The notes under the pieces were generated by a model, which was not told the DNA's origin, did not search any database, and was given only the letters and a program-made list of their open reading frames with translations. From Flavobacterium sp. CG_23.5 (GTDB lineage Bacteria > Bacteroidota > Bacteroidia > Flavobacteriales > Flavobacteriaceae): DNA of 64,000 nucleotides. Shown in pieces: positions 8,914 to 17,494 of this stretch; the stretch's first letter is position 1; each line of letters opens with the position of its first letter. Location of the stretch: the NCBI RefSeq assembly GCF_017875765.1, contig NZ_JAGGNA010000001.1, forward strand, positions 1,139,001 through 1,203,000, in the 5' to 3' direction. The translations under genes were made by a program, and so were the position numbers.

Positions 8914-9138
8914 ATGACTTTGATATTAGACAGCACCTCTGCCAAAAAAATTTCTTTGCTAAAAGAACTGGCTCTGCAACTTGGCGTAAAAGTTACAGAA
9001 ATGCCAAAAAAGAATGTTGGGAAATCAAAAATACCAAATGAAGTGTCTTTAAAATCTATGGCAAAAACGGATAAAGGTATTGGACTGACAAAAGCCAAAA
9101 GCCCTAAAGACATGATGCAACAGATTTTTTCTAAATGA
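8914..9138 (+). CDS. Antitoxin partner of the YafQ-like toxin
   Basis: A 74-aa protein whose last four bases overlap the toxin start (ATGA), the usual antitoxin-first layout. The N-terminus (MTLILDSTSAKKISLLKELA) looks like a strand plus helix, as in small Bacteroidota antitoxins that dimerise and bind DNA; the rest is Lys-rich and probably disordered until it wraps the toxin. It is not an obvious DinJ/RelB homologue, so the family name is left open. Role by context: neutralise the toxin and repress its own operon. Confidence 0.8.
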   Translation: MTLILDSTSAKKISLLKELALQLGVKVTEMPKKNVGKSKIPNEVSLKSMAKTDKGIGLTKAKSPKDMMQQIFSK

Positions 9139-9410
9139 GCTACTGTTTAGAATATTCTGGACAATTTAAAAAAGATGCAAAACTTTGTAAAAAAAGAAAC
9201 TGGAATCTTAACTTACTAGAAAATGTAGTTGAAATTTTGTTGGTAAAAGGAGAACTCCCTCCTAAAAATAAGCCACATACTTTAAGTGGTAACTATTCGG
9301 GATTTTGGGAATGTCATATTAAACCAGATTGGCTATTAATCTGGAAACAAGACGATCAAAATAAAACAATTTACTTAGATAGAACGGGGTCTCACTCGGA
9401 TTTATTTTAA
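9135..9410 (+). CDS. YafQ-family mRNA interferase toxin
   Basis: A 91-aa protein of the RelE/ParE superfamily. The catalytic set expected for YafQ is present at the expected spacing: H48 (KPHTLSG), H61 and D65 (ECHIKPDWLLIW) and H87 (RTGSHSDLF), with the C-terminal Phe right after. YafQ enzymes cut mRNA on the ribosome and slow growth until the antitoxin is restored. The toxin gene overlaps the antitoxin gene by 4 bp, so translation is probably coupled. The intact catalytic residues suggest an active toxin. Confidence 0.92.
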   Translation: MSYCLEYSGQFKKDAKLCKKRNWNLNLLENVVEILLVKGELPPKNKPHTLSGNYSGFWECHIKPDWLLIWKQDDQNKTIYLDRTGSHSDLF

Positions 9411-9591
9411 TATATTAAAGATTCATTTCTAAAACTATTTTGAGTTTTTAATTCAACAAGAATAGCAACTTGTTTTTTCGACATATAATATCAGAGTCAA
9501 ATTCTGTTGTGGTTTTTTATTTAAAATCACACATTTGTAAAATGGGTTTGTATCTTCGTACTTCTTTGTGAAACTCCGTGTAATCCAAACT

Positions 9592-10404
9592 ATGCTATTC
9601 CAAATAAAATCCTACCTACAATTCCGTTGGCATTCTAAGAATGAACACGCCGTACATTCTCCTTTTATATTCACTTTGATAACCAAATGCTTTTACGACA
9701 AAAAACCAAAACCGGAATATGCTATTTTAAAAGAATATCGAAATTCACTTTTAGAAAATAAAAACAGTATTGAAGTAACCGATTTTGGTGCGGGATCGAA
9801 AGTTTTCAAATCCAATAAAAGAGAAATCTCCAAGATTGCAAAAACTGCAGGAATTACTGGAAAACGCGCTGAATTATTGTTTAGAATAGTCAATTATTTC
9901 GAGCCTGACTCGATTTTAGAAATAGGGACTTCGTTAGGATTGGCTACTGCTGCCCTATCTTTAGGTAATACGAACGCAAATATAACCACACTTGAAGGTT
10001 GTCCGGAAACGGCGAAAGTTGCTCAAGAACAATTTAAAAAATTCAATTTCAAGAATATAAATAGTGTAGTTTCTGAATTCACCAGTTATTTAGAAAAGTG
10101 GAATTTACCCTTAAACACTAAAACTGAACACTACAATCTGAACACTGAACACTTTTCCTTAATCTACTTCGACGGCAACCATCAAAAACAACCAACATTA
10201 GATTATTTTGAATTATTGCTTCCAACAATTACTAACGAAACGGTTTGGATTTTCGATGACATTCATTGGTCACCAGAAATGGAAGAAGCCTGGGAAATTA
10301 TTAAAAATCATCAAAAAGTAACGGTAACCATTGATACGTTTCAATGGGGATTGGTTTTCTTTAGACGAGAGCAGCCTAAAGAACATTTTATTATTCGAGT
10401 GTAA
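9592..10404 (+). CDS. Class I SAM-dependent methyltransferase
   Basis: From ATG 9592 (MLFQIKSYLQFRWHS) the protein is 270 aa. A GTG at 9568 is in frame, but a TATCTTCG promoter-like box at 9551-9558 would leave it without a leader, so the ATG is preferred. The SAM-binding motif is ILEIGTSLGLAT (about 105-116), followed by TLEGCP and the DGNHQKQPT acceptor region, a pattern of O-methyltransferase-like enzymes. Substrate unknown. About residues 174-188 (LNTKTEHYNLNTEH) are encoded by a short ACTGAACACT-type tandem repeat that looks inserted in frame just before the SLIYFDG strand. It stands alone between the toxin-antitoxin operon and a convergent lipoprotein gene. Confidence 0.85.
   Translation: MLFQIKSYLQFRWHSKNEHAVHSPFIFTLITKCFYDKKPKPEYAILKEYRNSLLENKNSIEVTDFGAGSKVFKSNKREISKIAKTAGITGKRAELLFRIVNYFEPDSILEIGTSLGLATAALSLGNTNANITTLEGCPETAKVAQEQFKKFNFKNINSVVSEFTSYLEKWNLPLNTKTEHYNLNTEHFSLIYFDGNHQKQPTLDYFELLLPTITNETVWIFDDIHWSPEMEEAWEIIKNHQKVTVTIDTFQWGLVFFRREQPKEHFIIRV
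10111..10156 (+). repeat. ACTGAACACT-type simple repeat inside the methyltransferase gene
   Basis: Three imperfect units (AACACTAAAACTGAACACT, ATCTGAACACT, GAACACTTTT) in direct order. The same word appears between genes at 17060-17090 (ACTGAACACTAAATCC) and at 52975-52990 (GACTGAACACTGCTT). Here it is read as TKTEHYNLNTEH without breaking the frame. Confidence 0.6.
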
Positions 10405-10412
10405 TACAAAAA

Positions 10413-10442
10413 AAAATGACAGCCATCCCTGACTGTCATTTT
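10413..10442. terminator. Convergent hairpin terminator
   Basis: AAAATGACAG (10413-10422) and CTGTCATTTT (10433-10442) form a perfect stem between the convergent methyltransferase and lipoprotein genes, with A/T runs on both sides, so it can serve both directions. Confidence 0.8.
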
Positions 10443-10462
10443 TCACTCTAATTAACAATTAT

Positions 10463-11143
10463 TTATTGTTTTGCATCTCTCATTTCTTCAGATTTGGCTC
10501 CCATTCTATTTACTTTCAACATTGGAGCAAATTTAAATTTCAAACCAGCAATTTTTCTGTTGTCACTAGAAGAAAGACCTTCTTTTTCAACTGTATTTTT
10601 TCTGCTGTCTAATGCTTCATACATTACTTTAATCTCATCCCAATCCTCACGAGAATAGCTGTCCTTATTATCTTCGGCGGTATGAATAAATTGTTGATAA
10701 ACACTATGGATATTATCCTTATTTACCCAACTAAAATTCATATCATCTCCAATTTTTCCTTGACCAAACAAAGCATTTCTCAATTTTTGTTTTGAATTAA
10801 CTGGAGCAGGTGTTGCAGCTTCTGTTACAGCATTCATATCGGCTTGCATTTTAGCTTTTAATGCTTCATACTTCGCTTTACTTGCATCTATTCTTTCTTG
10901 TGCTTTTTCTTTATCTTTTAAATTTTCCAAAGCAGCTTCTGCATCACTAATTCTCATTTGGTATGAAGCATCAATTGCTTCCCAATTTGTTTTAGCGTCA
11001 GCTTCCGCAACATTTCCTAATGAATCAACATATACAACATATGTATCTACTTTTTTCTCTGCTTGTTCCGCTTTTTCATCCTTACATGATGTAAATCCTA
11101 ATGCGACTACCATTGCTCCTAATAATAAATTTTTACCTTTCAT
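10463..11143 (-). CDS. Uncharacterised lipoprotein
   Basis: A 226-aa protein with a type II signal peptide: MKGKNLLLGAMVVALGFTSC with the lipid-modified cysteine at C20, followed by a charged KDEKAEQAEKK stretch. The mature part is mostly helical and charged (long Glu/Lys/Ala runs, about residues 60-110, coiled-coil-like), with an Asn/Met/Trp patch around NFSWVNKDNIHSVYQQF. No enzymatic motif is seen. It would be anchored in the inner or outer membrane facing the periplasm. Similar small lipoproteins are common in flavobacteria but I do not know a function for this one. Confidence 0.85.
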   Translation of the reverse strand: MKGKNLLLGAMVVALGFTSCKDEKAEQAEKKVDTYVVYVDSLGNVAEADAKTNWEAIDASYQMRISDAEAALENLKDKEKAQERIDASKAKYEALKAKMQADMNAVTEAATPAPVNSKQKLRNALFGQGKIGDDMNFSWVNKDNIHSVYQQFIHTAEDNKDSYSREDWDEIKVMYEALDSRKNTVEKEGLSSSDNRKIAGLKFKFAPMLKVNRMGAKSEEMRDAKQ

Positions 11144-11425
11144 ATTTTCTTGATTTGATTTAATAATTAAAATTTCTTACACAAATATAAATAAAATTAA
11201 ACAATACTCAACAAACAACCAAAAATTATGTAAATTTCAAAATAAATTGTGAAATAAAAACAGATTAAGTGTAAATTATATAACTTTTAACTAAAATTTT
11301 ATAAAGCTTTTAACCGGCATTCTATTTATTGAAAAACCACAATTTTTTATTTATTTACTGTTATGCTATTTTAATTCTTCTTATTTGAAATCAAAATGTA
11401 ACAAATTGTAAAAAACAACTACTTA

Positions 11426-11455
11426 TTTGTAATCCAAAAGTCTTTTGTACTTTTA
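11426..11455 (+). promoter_or_regulatory. Probable promoter of the LolD-like ATPase gene; rest of the gap is AT-rich
   Basis: TTTG (11426-11429), an 18-nt spacer and TACTTTTA (11448-11455) lie close to the gene start at 11491 and match the Bacteroidota consensus except for the last G. The remainder of the 347-bp gap between the divergent genes (11144-11490) is very AT-rich and shows no other feature. Confidence 0.5.
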
Positions 11456-11490
11456 AAATCTAAATTGCATCTCTAAAATCTAAATTCTCA

Positions 11491-12177
11491 ATGGCCAACC
11501 CATTAATTAAAATATCCAATATAAAGCGGGATTTTGTTCTCGGAAACGAAATCGTATATGTCCTTAAAGGCATTGATTTAGAAATAAACAAAGGTGAATA
11601 TGTAGCATTGATGGGGCCTTCCGGCTCGGGGAAATCAACTTTAATGAATCTTTTAGGTTGTTTAGACACGCCAACTTCAGGAACTTATATCCTAAACGGA
11701 AAAGATGTAAGTAAGATGAAAGATGATGAATTGGCTGAAATTAGAAACAAAGAAATAGGTTTCGTATTCCAAACTTTCAATCTTTTGCCCAGAACAACGG
11801 CGCTGGACAATGTGGCTCTACCTATGATTTACGCAGGATTTTCTAAATCCGAAAGAAATAAACGCGCTACCGAAGTGCTGGAGCAAGTAAACCTCGCCGA
11901 CAGAATGGATCACCAACCCAACCAACTTTCGGGCGGACAACGCCAGCGTGTGGCTATTGCCAGAGCTTTGGTGAATAAACCTTCCATCATCCTTGCCGAT
12001 GAGCCTACAGGGAATCTGGACAGTAAAACATCGCTAGAAATCATGAAACTTTTTGGAGATATTCATGCGAATGGGAATACCGTAATTCTGGTAACGCACG
12101 AGGAAGAAATTGCTGCTTATGCGCACCGAATCATACGTTTACGAGATGGAATTATAGAAAGCGATACTACTAAATAG
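11491..12177 (+). CDS. ABC transporter ATP-binding protein, LolD/MacB type
   Basis: A 228-aa nucleotide-binding subunit: Walker [10 protein letters not shown] (about 42-50), Q-loop [10 protein letters not shown], signature [15 protein letters not shown], Walker [13 protein letters not shown] and switch His in [10 protein letters not shown]. The long Q-loop insert and GNLD ending place it with LolD, MacB and FtsE, which power type VII ABC transporters that extract lipoproteins or work by mechanotransmission. No permease gene is adjacent; the next gene is a peptidase, so the membrane partner must be elsewhere. It could supply lipoprotein sorting or an efflux machine; the sequence alone does not decide. 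Confidence 0.92.
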   Translation: MANPLIKISNIKRDFVLGNEIVYVLKGIDLEINKGEYVALMGPSGSGKSTLMNLLGCLDTPTSGTYILNGKDVSKMKDDELAEIRNKEIGFVFQTFNLLPRTTALDNVALPMIYAGFSKSERNKRATEVLEQVNLADRMDHQPNQLSGGQRQRVAIARALVNKPSIILADEPTGNLDSKTSLEIMKLFGDIHANGNTVILVTHEEEIAAYAHRIIRLRDGIIESDTTK

Positions 12178-12240
12178 AAACAATTGCCCAATACACTTTT
12201 ATACACTTTACCAAATTCAAACTAATTAAAAAACCAAATT

Positions 12241-15168
12241 ATGTCGAAAACAATTAAGATGCTTTTAGCCTTAGTACTGTTTACAACGGTCACTTTTGCT
12301 CAAAATCAATTCGGGTGGAAACAAGCAACAAGTAATGGTTACACCTACAAATACGTTACAAATGACCCTGCAAAAGCAAGGTTTTATACTCTTAAAAATG
12401 GATTAACCGTTATTTTGAGCCCAACAAAAAAAGATCCTAGAATTCAAGCTTATGTTGCCGTAAAAGCAGGAAGCAAGAATGACCCTTCAACAAATACAGG
12501 ACTAGCTCATTATTTAGAGCATATGCTTTTTAAAGGAACCGATAAATATGGTACTTTAAACTGGGCAAAAGAAAAACCAGAATTAGATAAAATTGATGCA
12601 TTGTATGAGCAATACAACAAATCGAAAGATTCACTTCAAAGAAAAGCAACTTATAAAAAAATTGACTCCATTTCAGGCGTTGCGAGCAAATATGCAATTG
12701 CCAATGAATATGACAAATTAATGAGTGGAATGGGCGCTCAAGGGACTAATGCGTTTACCTCGTTTGAACAAACCGTATATACTGATGATGTACCTAGCAG
12801 TTCCTTAGACAAATATATAACAGTGCAAGCAGAACGTTTTAGAAACCCAATATTAAGAATCTTTCACACCGAGCTTGAGGCAGTTTACGAAGAGAAAAAC
12901 AGAGGTTTAGACAGCGATGGTAATAAAGTTTTTGAAGAATTATTTGCTAACTTATTCAAAAAGCACAATTACGGGATTCAAACAACAATTGGAACTATAG
13001 AACATTTAAAAAATCCTTCTTTATTAGAAATTAGGAAGTATTTTAATAAAAATTATGTTCCTAATAATATGGGAGTTATTATGTCTGGTGATTTTAATCC
13101 AGATGAAGTAATTGCAAAAATTGAGAAAGCGTTTGCTTATATGCAACCAAAACCAATAGCTAAATATACTTTTGAAAATGAAAGCCCAATAACAGCTCCA
13201 ATTGTAAAAGAAATTGTGGGGCCAGATGCTGAGAATTTGACGATCGGATTTAGACTTCCTGGAAACAAAGACAAAGATGTTATTATTGCTGATTTAGTTG
13301 GTCAAGTACTTACGAATGGAAAAGCAGGACTTTTAGACTTGAATCTTGTTAAAAAACAAAGATTACTTAGAGCTAGTGCTTTTACCTATACCTTAATTGA
13401 CCACGGAGTACTTTATTTATCAGCTGCACCTACAAGCGGACAAACTTTAGAAGAAGTAAAAACTTTAGTATTAGCTGAAATAGATAACCTTAAAAAAGGG
13501 AATTTTGATGACAACTTGATTAATTCAATTATCAACAACATCAAAAAAAGCAAAATTTACGAAACAGAAAAATATTCAGACAGAGCGAGTTCTTTGATGA
13601 ATGCTTTTACTTCAGAGCTAGACTGGAAGGATCAAGTTGCCTATGTAAATGATTTATCTAAAGTCAAGAAAGAAGATATCGTTGCTTTTGCCAATAAATA
13701 TTTAGGCGAAAACTATGTCGCCATTTTAAAAAGAAAAGGTGAAAAGCAGAATAATGCAAAAATCGAAAAACCACAAATCACTCCTGTAGAAACCAATGCC
13801 GACAAACAATCTGCTTTTGTGAAAATGGTTAGCGAAATGCCTAACAATGCCGCTACTCCAGTATTCTTAGATTTCAACAAAGACATTCAAAAATCTAAAC
13901 TTGGAAAAGCTGAAGTGCTTTATGTCGCTAATACTGACAATTCAATCTTTCGCTTAAAATACCGTTATAAAATTGGCTCTTTAAACGACCTGAAACAATC
14001 GTTAGCCTCCCAATACATTCAATTTTTAGGAACCGATAAAATGTCTGCTGAAGAAATATCTAAAGCTTTTTATAAAATAGCTTGTAGTTTCAGCATCAAT
14101 ACCGGAGAAGAATTTACCACGGTTTCAATAGAAGGTTTGCAAGACAATTTTGAAAAAGCAGTCGCATTATATGAAAATGTAATTCAGAACGTCAAAGCAG
14201 ATGAAGTCGCTCTAAAAGCACTTAAAGCTAGAATTTCTAAATCAAGAAAAGATGCGAAAGCCAATAAAGGTGCAATTCTTCAAGGGCTAACCAGTTATGC
14301 AATGTTTGGTGCTAAAAACAAGTTTAACAACAGTTTAAGTAATGCAGAACTTGAGTCATTAACTTCTAAAGAATTAATGGATAGAATTAAAAACCTAAAT
14401 AACTACGAACAAACCGTTATATATTATGGTCCAACTCCGCTTACTGCATTAGTAGGGAAATTAAAAACTTTACATACGGTTCCTGCAACATTTACTGCAA
14501 CAAGTCCTTTAAAAGAATTTAAACAAACCACGCAAACTCAAAATCAAGTGTTATTTACTGATTATGATATGGTTCAAGCCGAAACGAGATGGATTAGAAA
14601 CACAGAAAACTATGACACAAACAAAAATACTATTGTCAACGTTTTCAACAACTATTTTGGTGGCGGAATGGGTTCTTTAGTATTCCAAACAATTAGAGAA
14701 AGCAAAGCATTAGCGTATAGTACTTTTGGATATTATATTGCTCCACAAAAGAAAGAGCAAGAATATTACATGTTAGGTTACGTAGGTAGCCAAGCTGATA
14801 AATTCAAAGACGCGACTGTAGCTATGAATGAATTGTTAAATCAATTACCCGAAGTTTCTGGCAACTTAGATTTAGCTAAAAGCCAAGTTAAAAAAGACAT
14901 TCAAACAGAAAGAATTACACAAGACAACATTATCACCACTTACCTTGCTAACAAGCAATTAGGCGAAACGTCCGATGTTAGAAAAAAATTATACACCTCT
15001 GTAGATAACGTTACTATGCAAGATTTGAAAGCTTTTCATAAAAGTTATTTATCTGAAAAACCATATACTTACGCTATCGTAGCTTCAGAGAAAAAAGTAT
15101 CGATGGATGATATGAAAAAATTAGGTGAGGTAAAGAAAATTTCATTAGAAGAACTTTTCGGTTACTAA
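12241..15168 (+). CDS. Secreted M16 family metallopeptidase
   Basis: A 975-aa protein with a signal peptide (MSKTIKMLLALVLFTTVTFA then QNQF). The N-terminal M16 domain carries the inverted zinc motif HYLEH (H90, E93, H94) and a distal Glu pair in LEAVYEEKNRG (about 216-217), so zinc binding and catalysis are intact. A second, catalytically empty M16-like half follows (FGGGMGSLVFQTIRESKALAYS and around), giving the two-half clamshell of the pitrilysin family. It degrades peptides in the periplasm or at the outer membrane. An insertion of about 60 residues after the zinc motif (EKPELDKIDALYEQY onward) is typical of the Bacteroidota type. It lies 63 bp after the ATPase gene and could share its transcript. 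Confidence 0.92.
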   Translation: MSKTIKMLLALVLFTTVTFAQNQFGWKQATSNGYTYKYVTNDPAKARFYTLKNGLTVILSPTKKDPRIQAYVAVKAGSKNDPSTNTGLAHYLEHMLFKGTDKYGTLNWAKEKPELDKIDALYEQYNKSKDSLQRKATYKKIDSISGVASKYAIANEYDKLMSGMGAQGTNAFTSFEQTVYTDDVPSSSLDKYITVQAERFRNPILRIFHTELEAVYEEKNRGLDSDGNKVFEELFANLFKKHNYGIQTTIGTIEHLKNPSLLEIRKYFNKNYVPNNMGVIMSGDFNPDEVIAKIEKAFAYMQPKPIAKYTFENESPITAPIVKEIVGPDAENLTIGFRLPGNKDKDVIIADLVGQVLTNGKAGLLDLNLVKKQRLLRASAFTYTLIDHGVLYLSAAPTSGQTLEEVKTLVLAEIDNLKKGNFDDNLINSIINNIKKSKIYETEKYSDRASSLMNAFTSELDWKDQVAYVNDLSKVKKEDIVAFANKYLGENYVAILKRKGEKQNNAKIEKPQITPVETNADKQSAFVKMVSEMPNNAATPVFLDFNKDIQKSKLGKAEVLYVANTDNSIFRLKYRYKIGSLNDLKQSLASQYIQFLGTDKMSAEEISKAFYKIACSFSINTGEEFTTVSIEGLQDNFEKAVALYENVIQNVKADEVALKALKARISKSRKDAKANKGAILQGLTSYAMFGAKNKFNNSLSNAELESLTSKELMDRIKNLNNYEQTVIYYGPTPLTALVGKLKTLHTVPATFTATSPLKEFKQTTQTQNQVLFTDYDMVQAETRWIRNTENYDTNKNTIVNVFNNYFGGGMGSLVFQTIRESKALAYSTFGYYIAPQKKEQEYYMLGYVGSQADKFKDATVAMNELLNQLPEVSGNLDLAKSQVKKDIQTERITQDNIITTYLANKQLGETSDVRKKLYTSVDNVTMQDLKAFHKSYLSEKPYTYAIVASEKKVSMDDMKKLGEVKKISLEELFGY

Positions 15169-15188
15169 TCTTCCTATAAACATTACTC

Positions 15189-15220
15189 AAAAAGACTATT
15201 CGTAAAAGAATAGTCTTTTT
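15189..15220 (+). terminator. Terminator after the M16 peptidase gene
   Basis: Arms AAAAAGACTATTC (15189-15201) and GAATAGTCTTTTT (15208-15220) form a perfect 13-bp stem with a six-base loop; the T-run completes an intrinsic terminator about 20 bp after the stop. Confidence 0.9.
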
Positions 15221-15339
15221 GTTTTCATAAACTTTTTGCACACGAATAAAACCGCTGTATCTTAGCCTTATTAAAACGCAGCTCATAGAAAATGAAAATG
15301 TCAACAATATAGGGAAATAATGGAACAACAGCACTTTTT

Positions 15340-15443
15340 GGAGCTGTTTCCGGCTATACGTTACAATCTTTTCTTAAAGCTTCCAGCCTTCAGAAGGCTG
15401 GAAGCTTTAAAAAAAGGATTTCCACTGCTATCCGGGCTAGGGC
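15340..15443. repeat. Mosaic intergenic repeat, copy 1, with a perfect internal hairpin
   Basis: One end reads GGAGCTGTTTCCGGCTATAC and the other CTATCCGGGCTAGGGC; both ends recur in diverged form near 21.0 kb and 35.5 kb. The centre is a 17-bp perfect hairpin: TTAAAGCTTCCAGCCTT (15374-15390), loop CAG, AAGGCTGGAAGCTTTAA (15394-15410). The element fills most of the gap between the peptidase and ATP-grasp genes. Confidence 0.65.
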
Positions 15444-15490
15444 AATGATTTCCAAAACAACATTCATCAACTCAACATTACTATTTCAAA

Positions 15491-16348
15491 ATGAAAATAG
15501 CTTTACTCACCTGCGAAAAACTCCCCGAATTAACTCCTGCGGACCAACTTTTAATTCCAGAATTAGCCCAACATGATATTGTGGCAAAACCGGTAATTTG
15601 GAGCGACAAAACCATCAACTGGAAACAGTATGAGTACTTGATTTTTCGCAATACCTGGGATTATTTCGAAAAAGAAACCGAATTCAATCTTTGGCTTGAC
15701 CAAATAGAAAAATCAGGGATTAAAACTCTTAATTCGATTGAGATCATCAAGCAAAACAAACACAAGTTTTATTTGCGCGAAATGGAAAACCAGGGAATTT
15801 CAATTCTACCAACTGTTTTCATAGACAAAACAAATTCGCTCAACCTTGCTGAACTCATTCCTTCACATTGGAAAAAAGCAGTTATAAAACCAGCCTTTTC
15901 AGCCGGCTCTTATCTTACTGAAGTTTTCGATGTTGCTAATATCGAAAAAGTCAATGCTGATTATAAAGATTTAGCACAGGAAAAAGAACTGCTATTACAG
16001 GAATTCATGCCCGAAATTCAAATCGTGGGCGAAACCTCTTTTATATTTTTCAATAAAAAATTCTCTCATGCAGTCAATAAAAAACCGGTAGAAGGCGATT
16101 TTAGAGTTCAATCACAGTTTGGAGGAAAATATATTTTGGTACAACCCAGCCAAGAATTAATTGAAAAGGCACAAAGAGTTGTGGATACATTTGATGAAAA
16201 TTTATTGTATGCCAGAGTTGATGGAATCATCATCGATGATGAATTATTCTTAATGGAAATCGAATGCATTGAGCCTGATTTATATTTTGATATCAGTGAA
16301 GGCGCTCTGGAACGATTTGTTGCTTCAATAGTCGAATTAATACAGTAA
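15491..16348 (+). CDS. ATP-grasp family protein
   Basis: A 285-aa cytosolic protein starting MKIALLTCEKLPEL. The middle and C-terminal parts show ATP-grasp features: AVIKPAFSAGSYLTEVF (phosphate-binding Lys and Gly-rich segment, about 134-150), LLLQEFMPEIQIVGETSFIFF and, near the end, YARVDGIIIDDELFLMEIECIEPDLYF with the acidic/Asn-type metal residues (E, E, D). It resembles glutathione-synthetase/RimK-like ligases that join an amine to an activated carboxylate. Substrates cannot be predicted. The gene is followed about 100 bp later by a cobalamin adenosyltransferase gene on the same strand. Confidence 0.85.
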   Translation: MKIALLTCEKLPELTPADQLLIPELAQHDIVAKPVIWSDKTINWKQYEYLIFRNTWDYFEKETEFNLWLDQIEKSGIKTLNSIEIIKQNKHKFYLREMENQGISILPTVFIDKTNSLNLAELIPSHWKKAVIKPAFSAGSYLTEVFDVANIEKVNADYKDLAQEKELLLQEFMPEIQIVGETSFIFFNKKFSHAVNKKPVEGDFRVQSQFGGKYILVQPSQELIEKAQRVVDTFDENLLYARVDGIIIDDELFLMEIECIEPDLYFDISEGALERFVASIVELIQ

Positions 16349-16454
16349 ATTTGACATCTAAAGAATTTTGAATATTCAACTTGGAATCTAGAAATTCAAT
16401 ATTAAAAAAACCTCAGAACCTAAAAAACTCAGAATCTAAGTACCTAAAAAAAAA

Positions 16455-17024
16455 ATGAAAGTATATACAAAAACGGGAGATAAAGGAACAACGGCACTTT
16501 TTGGCGGAACCAGAGTTCCAAAAGACCATGCGCGAATAGAAAGTTATGGAACGGTTGACGAATTAAATTCCCATATTGGATTAATCCGCGATCAGGAAAT
16601 GAATGTTCATTACAAAGATATTTTAATTGAAATTCAAGATCGATTATTTACTGTTGGAGCAATTCTCGCCACACCACCCGAAAAAGAAGTGATGAAAAAC
16701 GGAGAACTTCGTTTAAAAAAGTTAGGCATCATAGAAACTGATATTGAATTATTGGAAAATGAAATTGATGCAATGGAAGAGGAACTTCCGCCAATGACTC
16801 ATTTTGTACTTCCTGGAGGACACACAACTGTGTCATATTGTCATATAGCGCGTTGCGTTTGTCGTCGTGCAGAACGACTAGCGGTACATTTAAGCCATAA
16901 TGAACCCGTTGCCGAGATTGCAATCAAGTACCTGAACCGACTTTCTGACTATCTTTTTGTGTTGGCACGAAAGTTGTCCCATGATTTGAACGCTGAGGAA
17001 GTTCAATGGATTCCGAGAAAGTAG
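16455..17024 (+). CDS. Cob(I)alamin adenosyltransferase, PduO type
   Basis: A 189-aa protein that makes adenosylcobalamin from ATP and reduced corrinoid. The PduO signature is clear: TKTGDKGTTALFGGTRVPKD at the N-terminus (ATP-binding loop), ESYGTVDELNSHIG, the CRRAERLAV segment with its conserved Arg and Glu, and YLNRLSDYLFVLAR with the Asn near the C-terminus. The length is normal for the one-domain trimeric enzyme. It would serve B12-dependent enzymes such as methylmalonyl-CoA mutase, but none is next to it. No cobalamin riboswitch is seen upstream; the 106-bp gap holds only an AACCT/CTCAGAA/CTAAG-type low-complexity stretch. Confidence 0.95.
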   Translation: MKVYTKTGDKGTTALFGGTRVPKDHARIESYGTVDELNSHIGLIRDQEMNVHYKDILIEIQDRLFTVGAILATPPEKEVMKNGELRLKKLGIIETDIELLENEIDAMEEELPPMTHFVLPGGHTTVSYCHIARCVCRRAERLAVHLSHNEPVAEIAIKYLNRLSDYLFVLARKLSHDLNAEEVQWIPRK

Positions 17025-17135
17025 TATTCAGTTTACAGTTGTTAGTTTGCAGTGAAATACTGAACACTAAATCCGGACCACTGACCACTAAATTAAAACG
17101 TTCTTAACTTTTTATTAAAATAAATCATTTTTTAC

Positions 17136-17165
17136 TTGTCTTTTTCAGTAAAAAATTTATTTTTG
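17136..17165 (+). promoter_or_regulatory. Promoter for the DUF2795-secA unit
   Basis: TTG (17136-17138), a 19-nt spacer and TATTTTTG (17158-17165) match the Bacteroidota consensus closely. The DUF2795 ATG follows about 22 bp later. Confidence 0.75.
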
Positions 17166-17187
17166 CACAAAACTAAATCGACAACAG

Positions 17188-17409
17188 ATGTATTGGACAT
17201 TAGAATTAGCCTCATATTTAAGTGACGCACCGTGGCCTGCTAACAAAGACGAACTTATTGACTACGCTATTAGAGCAGGAGCTCCATTAGAAGTAGTAGA
17301 AAACCTTCAATCTATAGAAGATGAAGGCGAGATATATGAATCAATGGAAGAAATTTGGCCAGATTATCCTACCGATGAAGATTATCTTTGGAATGAGGAT
17401 GAATATTAA
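17188..17409 (+). CDS. DUF2795 domain protein
   Basis: A 73-aa acidic protein. It has the core of DUF2795 (LSDAPWPANKDELIDYAIRA, then GAPLEVVENLQSI), a small helical domain of unknown role, plus a very acidic C-terminus (DEGEIYESMEEIW, DEDYLWNEDEY). It sits just before secA, an order I recall as frequent in Flavobacteriia, and has its own strong promoter and a hairpin after its stop. A function linked to SecA is possible only by context; no catalytic residue is evident. Confidence 0.88.
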   Translation: MYWTLELASYLSDAPWPANKDELIDYAIRAGAPLEVVENLQSIEDEGEIYESMEEIWPDYPTDEDYLWNEDEY

Positions 17410-17422
17410 AAGGTAAACCAAT

Positions 17423-17450
17423 AAAAAAGTCTCAAAAGAGGCTTTTTTTT
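17423..17450 (+). terminator. Hairpin between DUF2795 and secA
   Basis: AAAAAAGTCTC, loop AAAA, GAGGCTTTTTT with one G-U pair and a T-run. It would end most DUF2795 transcripts; secA, starting 45 bp later, then needs read-through or its own promoter. Confidence 0.75.
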
Positions 17451-17494
17451 GGTTTAAATTTACAGAATTACACAAATAGAAATAAAATCATATC

